From positions 1 through 42,115 of the forward strand of contig CAKSER010000011.1 of NCBI GenBank assembly GCA_934447715.1: 42,115 nucleotides of DNA, read 5' to 3'. This document shows, piece after piece, positions 24,953 to 31,582 of the stretch (position 1 is the first letter of the stretch; each line of letters opens with the position of its first letter). The stretch comes from an uncultured Eubacteriales bacterium. Lineage in GTDB: Bacteria; Bacillota; Clostridia; Oscillospirales; CAG-272. The position numbers were made by a program, and so were the translations under genes. Under the pieces are notes generated by a model that saw nothing but the letters and a program-made list of their open reading frames with translations, was not told where the DNA came from and searched no databases.

Positions 24953-24995
24953 TATAATTGTTAGGCTTCGAACAATTTTTATTTGTTTTCGAACA
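24953..24995 (+). promoter_or_regulatory. marR promoter -10 with two TTCGAACA operator-like boxes
   Basis: A TATAAT (24953-24958) without a good -35 is followed by two copies of TTCGAACA (24967-24974 and 24988-24995), each followed by a T-rich run. They are 21 bases apart, two helical turns, and cover the expected transcription start. This is the usual place for autorepression by a MarR protein. Confidence 0.5.
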
Positions 24996-25024
24996 TTTTT
25001 GATTATAACTGAAAGGAGATTCCG

Positions 25025-25471
25025 ATGAGCGAGGAAGAGCTGGAAAACAGAATTCAGGTCGGCAGAGAGATCAACATTCTTTCCGGCAAAATCAAAAGAA
25101 GTATTGATAAATCCTTTTCGGGAACAGAGCTTACCGGCGTGCAGTCAAAGGTCATGCATTTTATCTACTGCAAGTCGGAAACAGGCGATGTGTTCCAGAA
25201 GGATATTTCCGAGCGGTTTTCGCTTCGCAGATCGACTGCGACCGAGATTCTCGGAATGATCGAAAAAGCCGGAATGATTAAAAGGGTCGGCGTCGAATAT
25301 GACGCAAGGCTGAAAAAAATCGTCCTTACCGACAAGGCTATGGAGCTGAAGCAGAAGCTCTGCGAGAATATTGCAGAAACCGAGATCAGACTCACCTCCG
25401 GAATTTCCCAAAAGGAGCTTGACAGTTTCCTTTCGACAATCGGCAAAATGATCGGCAATCTTGACGATTGA
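25025..25471 (+). CDS. MarR family transcriptional regulator
   Basis: This 148-residue protein has the winged helix-turn-helix of MarR regulators. The dimerisation helix covers the N-terminal 35 residues. The recognition helix sits within ISERFSLRRSTATEILGMIEKAG, and the wing is RVGVEYDARLKKIVLT. Proteins of this type usually repress the gene cluster they head and are released by small ligands. ATG 25025 follows a strong AAAGGAG site. It lies 81 bases upstream of two ABC exporter genes, the common MarR-ABC-ABC arrangement in Clostridia, so it very likely controls them and itself. Confidence 0.93.
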   Translation: MSEEELENRIQVGREINILSGKIKRSIDKSFSGTELTGVQSKVMHFIYCKSETGDVFQKDISERFSLRRSTATEILGMIEKAGMIKRVGVEYDARLKKIVLTDKAMELKQKLCENIAETEIRLTSGISQKELDSFLSTIGKMIGNLDD

Positions 25472-25552
25472 TTCCGGTTTTAAAGCAGACGGCAGCACGG
25501 TTTTCAACATCAAAGCAACTAACAGGATAAAAAAGGAGGAAAAAAACGTATA

Positions 25553-27298
25553 ATGATAAAGCTTCTTTCAAAAAGTATCAGAGAGTATAAAAAAGACTCG
25601 ATCCTGACTCCGATACTGATTACCGGAGAGGTTATAATGGAATGTCTCATTCCTTATATAATCGCGCAGCTCGTAAATGCGATCAAAGCCGGCTGCGGAC
25701 TTCCGACGATCTTTAAATACGGAGGAATTCTTATTGTAATGGCGATTATTTCGCTCGGCTTCGGCGCTGCGGCGGGTGCGACCTGCGCTACGGCATCGAG
25801 CGGCTTCGGAAAGAACCTCCGCAAGGATATGTTCTATAAAATACAGACCTTTTCGTTTGAGAATATCGACAAATTCTCGACCTCGTCGCTTGTCACAAGA
25901 ATGACAACCGATATAATGAACGTGCAGAACGCCTATATGATGATAATCCGCACTGCGATCAGATGTCCGCTTATGCTGATCTTCTCGTTTGTAATGGCGT
26001 TCAAGATGGGCGGAAAGCTTGCATTTCTCTTCGCTGTGCTGATCCCGTTCCTTGCGCTTGCAATCTCGATCATCGCAGTCAAGGCAATGCCGCTTTTTAA
26101 GAGCGTGTTCAGAAAATACGATACCCTAAACGAATCGATTCAGGAAAACGTGCACGGAATGAGAGTTGTAAAATCCTTTGTGCGCGAGGATTATGAAAAG
26201 CAGAAGTTCGGAAAGGCAGCAGAGGATGTCTGCCGCGACTTTACAAGAGTAGAAAAGATCCTTGCCTGGAACATGCCGGCAATGCAGCTTTGCATGTACA
26301 CAAACATGGTATTCATTCTCTTCTTCGGCTCAAAGCTGATTGTCACCTCAAGAGGACTTGATTTCGACGTCGGTCAGCTTTCGACACTTGTAACCTACGG
26401 TGCACAGATTTTAATGAGCCTGATGATGCTCTCGATGGTATTCATCATGGTCATCCTGTCTGCCGAATCCGCAAGGAGAATTGCAGAGGTATTAAGAGAG
26501 GAATCCACCCTTCACAATCCCGAAAGCCCGGTTTTTGAGGTTAAGGACGGCTCGGTCGATTTTGACGGCGTTTCCTTTAAATACTCCGAAAAGGCAGAGA
26601 AAATGTCGCTTTCGGATGTCGACCTCCATATAAAATCCGGAGAGACGGTCGGAATCATCGGCGGAACCGGCTCATCAAAGTCGACACTTGTCCAGCTTAT
26701 CGCAAGAATATATGATACAACCAAGGGGCAAATCAAGGTCGGAGGTGTAGATGTAAGGGACTACGATCTTGACACCCTCAGAAACCAGGTTGCGATGGTG
26801 CTTCAGAAGAATATCCTCTTTTCCGGCACAATAAAAGAAAACCTCCGCTGGGGAAATGCAGATGCAACAGATGACGAGCTTAAAGAGGCCTGCAAGCTTG
26901 CCCAGGCGGATGAGTTTATTTCATCCTTCCCTAAAGGATATGATACATATATCGAGCAGGGAGGAACAAACGTATCCGGCGGTCAGAAGCAGAGGCTCTG
27001 TATCGCAAGAGCGCTGCTCAAAAAGCCGAAGATCCTCATCCTTGACGATTCCACAAGTGCAGTCGATACCAAGACCGATGCGCTTATAAGAAAGGCATTC
27101 GAAAGCTATATTCCGGACACGACAAAGATCATCATTGCACAGAGAATCTCGTCGGTTCAGGATGCCGACAGGATTATTGTCATGAATAACGGCAGAATAG
27201 ATCAGATCGGAACGCATGATGAGCTTCTTAAAACAAATGAAATCTACCGCGAGGTATACACATCCCAGATGAAAGGAGGAGACACCGAAAATGACTGA
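25553..27298 (+). CDS. Heterodimeric ABC exporter subunit A (degenerate site)
   Basis: This 581-residue half-transporter has six N-terminal membrane helices and a C-terminal ATPase domain. Walker A is GGTGSSKST around K376, with serine in place of the usual glycine before the lysine. The signature is VSGGQKQR. Walker B ends in D498, and D499 replaces the catalytic glutamate (LDDSTSAVD). The H-loop region reads IIAQRISS, so glutamine replaces the switch histidine. These features mark the non-hydrolysing half of an asymmetric exporter of the BmrCD/TM287-288 type, which often expels drugs or peptides. It overlaps the partner gene by eight bases. AGGAGG lies 12 bases before ATG 25553. Confidence 0.93.
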   Translation: MIKLLSKSIREYKKDSILTPILITGEVIMECLIPYIIAQLVNAIKAGCGLPTIFKYGGILIVMAIISLGFGAAAGATCATASSGFGKNLRKDMFYKIQTFSFENIDKFSTSSLVTRMTTDIMNVQNAYMMIIRTAIRCPLMLIFSFVMAFKMGGKLAFLFAVLIPFLALAISIIAVKAMPLFKSVFRKYDTLNESIQENVHGMRVVKSFVREDYEKQKFGKAAEDVCRDFTRVEKILAWNMPAMQLCMYTNMVFILFFGSKLIVTSRGLDFDVGQLSTLVTYGAQILMSLMMLSMVFIMVILSAESARRIAEVLREESTLHNPESPVFEVKDGSVDFDGVSFKYSEKAEKMSLSDVDLHIKSGETVGIIGGTGSSKSTLVQLIARIYDTTKGQIKVGGVDVRDYDLDTLRNQVAMVLQKNILFSGTIKENLRWGNADATDDELKEACKLAQADEFISSFPKGYDTYIEQGGTNVSGGQKQRLCIARALLKKPKILILDDSTSAVDTKTDALIRKAFESYIPDTTKIIIAQRISSVQDADRIIVMNNGRIDQIGTHDELLKTNEIYREVYTSQMKGGDTEND

Positions 27299-29333
27299 TA
27301 ATCAGAAAAAAGAGCCGGAAATGCACAAAAAGCCGGACGAAAAAATGAATGCAGGCGCAAGCGAAGGTATGAATGAAAATGCAAGCGAAGGCATGAAGGG
27401 CGGCAAGGGCCCCGGTCCGGGACCGCGCAGAAAGGCAAAAAAGGGAACATTAAGCAGACTGATAAAAACCCTGTTCGGCTTTTACCCGGTGCTCCTGCCC
27501 TTTACTCTCGGATGCATAATCTTTAACGCAATAGTAAGCTCGATCCCGACGCTTTTCATGCAGAATATCATTGCAACACTCGAAAGCGTTCAGGCAAAAT
27601 GGAAGAACGGAATTTATCCGCAGTGGTCGGAGGTATCCGGCGACATCTTTAAGATCGTCATCGTTTTGGTCATGCTCTATGCGGTTTCGCTTATAAGCAA
27701 CTTCGTATTTAACCGGCTTATGGCAACGATTACACAGGGCTCGCTGATGAAGTTCAGAAAGATGATGTTCAACGGCATGCAGGATCTGCCGATCAAATAT
27801 TTCGACACGCACAACCACGGCGATATAATGAGCTTCTACACAAACGACACCGACACAATGCGCCAGCTCATCTCACAGAGCCTTCCGCAACTGCTCTCCT
27901 CGTCGATTATAGTTCTTACCAACATCATTATCATGCTGTACTTCAGCGTCAATATGACTCTCGTCATCGTCTGCGGAATCTTTATCATGACCTTTGTCAC
28001 AAAGAAGATCGGCGGAAAGTCCGCGAAGTTCTTTATAAAGCAGCAGAAGTCGATCGGTAAAACCGAGGGCTATATCGAGGAAATGATGAACGGTCAGAAG
28101 GTCGTCAAGGTCTTCTGCCACGAGGAGGAAAACAAAAAGCAGTTCGATAGGATCAACGACGAGCTGTTTAACGACGCAAGATCCGCAAACAAGTTCGCGA
28201 ATATCCTGATGCCGATTTTGGGCAACATCGGAAACGTCATGTATGTCGTTGTCGCAATCGTGGGAGGAATATTCATCGCACTTAATGTTCCGAATATCAG
28301 CCTTTCCGGTATGGCGTTCGGAATCAGCATTACCGTTCCGTTCCTCAACCTGACAAAGCAGTTTTCCGGCAACGTCGGACAGATTTCGCAGCAGGTTAAC
28401 TCGATCGTTATGGGTCTTGCAGGAGCCGAGAGAGTCTTTGAGCTCATCGACGAAAAGCCGGAAACCGATAACGGATATGTCATGCTCGTAAATGCAAAGG
28501 CGGACGAAAACGGCAACATCACCGAATGCAGTGAAAGAACCGGAATGTGGGCGTGGAAGCATCCGCACAGCGCCGACGGCTCGGTTACATATACCAGGCT
28601 TGCAGGCGATGTCGTAATGTCGGATGTCGACTTCGGTTATACCGAGGACAAGATCGTTCTTCATAACATTTCGCTTTATGCACAGCCGGGACAGAAGGTC
28701 GCGTTTGTCGGCGCAACCGGTGCCGGAAAGACGACAATAACAAACCTGATCAACCGCTTCTACGATATCGCGGACGGAAAGATCAGATACGACGGCATCA
28801 ATATAAACAAGATTAAAAAAGCGGATCTGCGAAGATCCCTCGGTATCGTGCTGCAGGATGTAAACCTCTTTACCGGCACGGTAATGGATAACATCCGCTA
28901 CGGAAAGCTTGACGCAACCGATGACGAGTGTATTGCCGCAGCAGAGCTTGCCGGAGCGCATGATTTTATCACCCGTCTTCCGGAGGGCTACAACACGATG
29001 CTGACCGGAAACGGCGCAAACCTTTCGCAGGGACAAAGGCAGCTGATCTCGATTGCAAGAGCCGCAGTTGCGGATCCCCCGGTTATGATTCTTGATGAGG
29101 CGACCTCCTCGATCGATACCCGTACAGAGGCTATCGTCCAGAGAGGAATGGACGCGCTTATGAAGGGCAGAACGGTATTTGTAATCGCGCACCGCCTTTC
29201 CACCGTTCAGAACTCGGATGTAATCATGGTTCTGGATCACGGAAGAATCATCGAGCGCGGAAGCCACGAGGAGCTGATTGCAAAGAAGGGCAACTACTAT
29301 CAGCTCTACACCGGCGCATTCGAGCTGGAATAA
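27291..29333 (+). CDS. Heterodimeric ABC exporter subunit B (catalytic site)
   Basis: This 680-residue partner has a full set of ATPase motifs: Walker A GATGAGKTT (K480), Walker B ILDEATSSID with catalytic E603, and IAHRLS with the switch histidine. Its signature is LSQGQRQ rather than LSGGQ. Pairing with subunit A therefore gives one consensus ATP site (this Walker set with the VSGGQ of A) and one degenerate site. The first 55 residues are a hydrophilic Met/Glu/Lys/Gly-rich extension with a short internal repeat (ASEGM). A further insertion between membrane and ATPase domains (about 405-440) contains MWAWKHPHS, frequent in Clostridial homologues. There is no C39 peptidase domain. Confidence 0.94.
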   Translation: MTDNQKKEPEMHKKPDEKMNAGASEGMNENASEGMKGGKGPGPGPRRKAKKGTLSRLIKTLFGFYPVLLPFTLGCIIFNAIVSSIPTLFMQNIIATLESVQAKWKNGIYPQWSEVSGDIFKIVIVLVMLYAVSLISNFVFNRLMATITQGSLMKFRKMMFNGMQDLPIKYFDTHNHGDIMSFYTNDTDTMRQLISQSLPQLLSSSIIVLTNIIIMLYFSVNMTLVIVCGIFIMTFVTKKIGGKSAKFFIKQQKSIGKTEGYIEEMMNGQKVVKVFCHEEENKKQFDRINDELFNDARSANKFANILMPILGNIGNVMYVVVAIVGGIFIALNVPNISLSGMAFGISITVPFLNLTKQFSGNVGQISQQVNSIVMGLAGAERVFELIDEKPETDNGYVMLVNAKADENGNITECSERTGMWAWKHPHSADGSVTYTRLAGDVVMSDVDFGYTEDKIVLHNISLYAQPGQKVAFVGATGAGKTTITNLINRFYDIADGKIRYDGININKIKKADLRRSLGIVLQDVNLFTGTVMDNIRYGKLDATDDECIAAAELAGAHDFITRLPEGYNTMLTGNGANLSQGQRQLISIARAAVADPPVMILDEATSSIDTRTEAIVQRGMDALMKGRTVFVIAHRLSTVQNSDVIMVLDHGRIIERGSHEELIAKKGNYYQLYTGAFELE

Positions 29334-29404
29334 TTATCTCGGAAAATCAGATTAAGGCTCATAGGATTTGAAAAGAGCCAATATCAAAAAAATCCGCATA
29401 ATAA

Positions 29405-29433
29405 CAGACCGGTTAAAGCCGGTCTGTTTTTTT
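29405..29433 (+). terminator. Intrinsic terminator of the marR-ABC operon
   Basis: CAGACCGG / CCGGTCTG (29405-29412, 29419-29426), six-base loop TTAAAG, then seven T residues. This separates exporter transcripts from the RiPP locus. Confidence 0.9.
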
Positions 29434-29573
29434 AAAAGCAAAGCCGAAAGCAGAACCGAAAGCCGCGCCGAAGAATAAGCCGCCCTGCACCACCCTCCCA
29501 CCGATCCGACCGAAAGGAACAGGTTTCGACATTCTTTAGTCAATTTTACACAATTATTTTGTATTTTTTTAGC

Positions 29574-29613
29574 AATAAATGTAATTGCATTTATTTTCCA
29601 AATATGTTAATAT
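29574..29613 (+). promoter_or_regulatory. RiPP promoter with overlapping operator-like palindrome
   Basis: TTGCAT (29586-29591), a 16-base spacer and TAATAT (29608-29613) form a plausible promoter. Its -35 element lies inside a perfect inverted repeat AATAAATG-TAATTG-CATTTATT (29574-29595). A regulator bound there would block RNA polymerase. No regulator gene lies within the RiPP genes; the MarR protein at 25025 has a different candidate site. Confidence 0.5.
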
Positions 29614-29651
29614 ATAAGCGTAGACTGAAGGAGCAAGGAAAGGAGGAAAAA

Positions 29652-29909
29652 ATGACAGGCCTGAAAAAGGATGAAGGTGCAGAAAATGCATATGAAAGCC
29701 CGATTATAAAGGTTATGTCAAAGGAGGATGCCGCCGGCGGCTCGTACGGCAAACCATACGGCACCTGCTACTCGGGGAACACACCGGGAGGGTGCAGATC
29801 GTCGCACGAGTGCATAAATCACGGAATCGGATCAGCCTGCCACTCCTTACACACCTATAATTGGCAGGAATCCGGGGATGAATCCGTAAAGCAGGACGCG
29901 GATCGGTAA
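29652..29909 (+). CDS. Cys-rich RiPP precursor peptide (putative)
   Basis: This 85-residue peptide is encoded just before a PqqD-like protein and a radical SAM/SPASM enzyme, the usual setting for a modified peptide precursor. The leader is about residues 1-30 (charged, with YESPIIKVMSKEDAA) and ends in a Gly-Gly at 29-30. The core holds C39, C48, C54 and C63 in a symmetrical C-X8-C-X5-C-X8-C pattern, four histidines (52, 57, 64, 67), several tyrosines and a Trp at 71. A hydrophilic tail of about 14 residues follows. ATG 29652 has a near-perfect AAAGGAGG ribosome site five bases upstream. It is not the RumC, SCIFF or subtilosin pattern. Thioether cross-links are likely by context, but their partners and the mature ends are unknown. 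Confidence 0.72.
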   Translation: MTGLKKDEGAENAYESPIIKVMSKEDAAGGSYGKPYGTCYSGNTPGGCRSSHECINHGIGSACHSLHTYNWQESGDESVKQDADR

Positions 29910-29978
29910 AAACTAAAAAAATATAAAAGAAACAAAAAACAAAACTCAAAAAACATACCACAATACACCTTAAAACTG

Positions 29979-30006
29979 CGAGGCATGGCCGAATGGTCAT
30001 GCCTTG
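29979..30006 (+). promoter_or_regulatory. Intercistronic hairpin between precursor and RRE gene
   Basis: A 12-bp stem with two G-U pairs (29979-29990 with 29995-30006) and a GAAT loop follows an A-rich stretch (29907-29968). There is no T tract, so it is probably an RNA-stability or processing element, or a partial terminator that keeps precursor levels above enzyme levels. Confidence 0.6.
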
Positions 30007-30040
30007 TGGTGATTCAATAATATTATTTGAGGAAAAAAGC

Positions 30041-30343
30041 ATGTTCAGAATAAATCCGGATTTTATAATCGAGCAGTTAAGCGACGGGAATGCGATCTGC
30101 TATAACGAAAAAACCGAAATTACTGTTGTAATGAACAAAACCTCACTGAATATTTTAAAATTCCTTGAAGGAAGCAATGAGGAAGAGGCAAAAAAACAAT
30201 TTATTAAGCATTACCGCAGTCCGGCAAAAAAAGAAGAAGAGGCTGAAAAGGATTTTATTTTAAGACTGGAAGACGATTTTAAAAAAACTCTGAAGCTGCT
30301 TTTAAATTCAAAATTGCTAACAGAGCAGAGGACATTAAAATGA
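30041..30343 (+). CDS. PqqD-like RiPP recognition element protein
   Basis: This 100-residue protein has the size and outline of PqqD-type recognition proteins. These bind the leader peptide and present it to the radical SAM enzyme. The N-terminal half (FIIEQLSDGNAICYNEKTEITVVMNKTSLNILKFLEG) has the strand-rich start and the 'N-x-T-x-x-x-I-L-x-x-L-x-G' helix of the fold. The C-terminal half is highly charged and helical. ATG 30041 has a TGAGGA site eight bases upstream. Its stop overlaps the start of the radical SAM gene (ATGA). Identification rests on fold pattern plus neighbours. Confidence 0.75.
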   Translation: MFRINPDFIIEQLSDGNAICYNEKTEITVVMNKTSLNILKFLEGSNEEEAKKQFIKHYRSPAKKEEEAEKDFILRLEDDFKKTLKLLLNSKLLTEQRTLK

Positions 30344-31359
30344 ATATTGCTTTTAAATCCGTGTATATCGAAATTACCGACAGGTGCAATCTTCATTGCC
30401 CGTATTGCTTTAATAATTCAAAGGCAAGCAACACAAACGATATGAGCCTTGAGCTTTTTGAAAAAATAACAGACGAGTGCCATGAGCTTGGAATAAAGGA
30501 AATTACACTGAGCGGCGGAGAGCCTCTTATAAGCAAAAATTTTTCTGATATTATAAAATCGCTTAAACAAAAGGATTTTGATATCAAGATAATTACAAAC
30601 GGCACTCTTTTTGATAAGGAAAAATATAAGCTTTTAAAGAATCTCGGCTGTTCTTTTCAGTTAACTTTTGATTCTCCGAATTCAGAGTCTCATGATAAGA
30701 CAAGAGGACATGGAAGTTATCAGAAAAACATCGATCTTATAAAACGCTTTATAGAGGACAAAATCAGATTTACAGTAAGATTCAATATAAAGGATGATAT
30801 TTATTTTAAACCGGAAGAGGTCGTTTGTCTTGTAAAGGAGCTGTCGGTTACCGAGTTTTATTTTTCATACATAAAGCCGATCGGCAGAGGAAAAAATGAG
30901 CATACGGCATCCGACTCCCGGATTCTTGAGATTATTAATTATATAAAGGAAAATGATCTGGAAAAGGAATTCCCAAACTGCCTGCACGGAATTCACATCG
31001 ATATAACCGACGGCTGCCCGTTTTATAATCCAAAAAGAGTAGATTTTTCTCCCAGAATAAATTCAATCGGCGATGTGTTCCCCTGTTCGATATGCGATGT
31101 CGATGAGCTTATGCTCGGAAATATTAAAAAGCAGACATTAAAAGAAATTTCAGAGTCCGAAAAGCTCTCATCCTTTATAAAAAAATGTCAGAGCCGGTAT
31201 TCGTCCTTTGGCAAGTGCTCGAAATGCGTTATAAAAGGCTTCTGCAAAAGAGGCTGCCCCGTGGGTGCATATCTTATATCGAAGGATTTTTCAGGCTCCG
31301 ACGGATATTGCAGCCTAAGAAAAGCTCTGTTTTTAAGACAGACGCTCTATGGCAGGTAA
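30340..31359 (+). CDS. Radical SAM/SPASM peptide maturase
   Basis: This 339-residue enzyme opens with the radical SAM cluster motif C16-x3-C20-x2-C23 (TDRCNLHCPYCFNN) and a GGEPL SAM-binding segment. A C-terminal SPASM region follows, with FSPRINSIGDVFPCSICDV, a GNI turn, and C-x2-C-x5-C-x3-C (CSKCVIKGFCKRGC) plus a late GYC, enough for auxiliary iron-sulfur clusters. Enzymes of this type cross-link cysteine sulfur or side-chain carbons in ribosomal peptides. Coupling to the PqqD-like gene by a four-base overlap and the upstream Cys-rich peptide make that role likely. Codon use is visibly more AT-rich than in the flanking housekeeping genes, which hints at transfer. Confidence 0.9.
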   Translation: MNIAFKSVYIEITDRCNLHCPYCFNNSKASNTNDMSLELFEKITDECHELGIKEITLSGGEPLISKNFSDIIKSLKQKDFDIKIITNGTLFDKEKYKLLKNLGCSFQLTFDSPNSESHDKTRGHGSYQKNIDLIKRFIEDKIRFTVRFNIKDDIYFKPEEVVCLVKELSVTEFYFSYIKPIGRGKNEHTASDSRILEIINYIKENDLEKEFPNCLHGIHIDITDGCPFYNPKRVDFSPRINSIGDVFPCSICDVDELMLGNIKKQTLKEISESEKLSSFIKKCQSRYSSFGKCSKCVIKGFCKRGCPVGAYLISKDFSGSDGYCSLRKALFLRQTLYGR

Positions 31360-31396
31360 ATCGAATCAAAAATGGCACTCTGAAAAATAAGCAATA

Positions 31397-31430
31397 AAGG
31401 CTCCGTTTTAAAAACCCGGAGCCTTATTTT
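31397..31430 (+). terminator. Intrinsic terminator of the RiPP locus
   Basis: AAGGCTCCG / CGGAGCCTT (31397-31405, 31417-31425) with an 11-base loop, followed by ATTTTT. It lies 37 bases after the radical SAM stop. Confidence 0.85.
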
Positions 31431-31438
31431 TGTCTTTT

Positions 31439-31478
31439 CACTTAAAACTTAGGTGCATTTTCACCTAAGTTTTAAGTG
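31439..31478. repeat. Perfect 17-bp inverted repeat between RiPP and gyrA ends
   Basis: CACTTAAAACTTAGGTG (31439-31455) is followed by a six-base spacer and its exact reverse complement (31462-31478). It lies between the RiPP and gyrA terminators and has no T tract. It could be a backup hairpin, a protein site or the scar of a mobile repeat. Confidence 0.8.
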
Positions 31479-31495
31479 AGTGCTTGATATTTTAT

Positions 31496-31535
31496 AAAAA
31501 CGGTGCAGCCCCTCCGATCGGGATTGCACCGTTTT
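31496..31535 (-). terminator. Intrinsic terminator of gyrA
   Basis: On the minus strand AAAACGGTGCAATCCC pairs with GGGCTGCACCGTTTTT around an eight-base loop, giving a long GC-rich stem that ends in T residues, about 48 bases after the gyrA stop. Confidence 0.88.
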
Positions 31536-31582
31536 CCTGTATAATTTATTCTTTTAATGCACTGTCAAGCCCCGATGCCTAT

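Larger units (their letters stand above)
24656..25024. other. Divergent spoIIE-marR intergenic region
   Basis: It holds a probable Spo0A-type box and promoter for spoIIE on the left (24691-24732), a central stretch (24740-24920) with no feature I recognise, and the marR promoter with paired TTCGAACA boxes on the right (24953-24995). A short rightward open frame at 24724-24919 has no ribosome site and is not called. Confidence 0.5.
29334..29651. other. Intergenic region between ABC exporter and RiPP locus
   Basis: It holds the ABC operon terminator (29405-29433), about 130 bases with no feature I recognise, and the AT-rich promoter-operator of the RiPP precursor (29574-29613). Base composition changes visibly to AT-rich from about 29530 onwards. 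Confidence 0.6.

Noticed and set aside
27873..29267. 464-codon antisense frame opposite ABC subunit B
   Set aside because: Composition is a shadow of the ABC gene; the sense frame has all Walker and signature motifs.
29652..29909. Precursor as ruminococcin C, SCIFF or subtilosin type
   Set aside because: Cysteine number and spacing (four, 8-5-8) do not fit those peptides.
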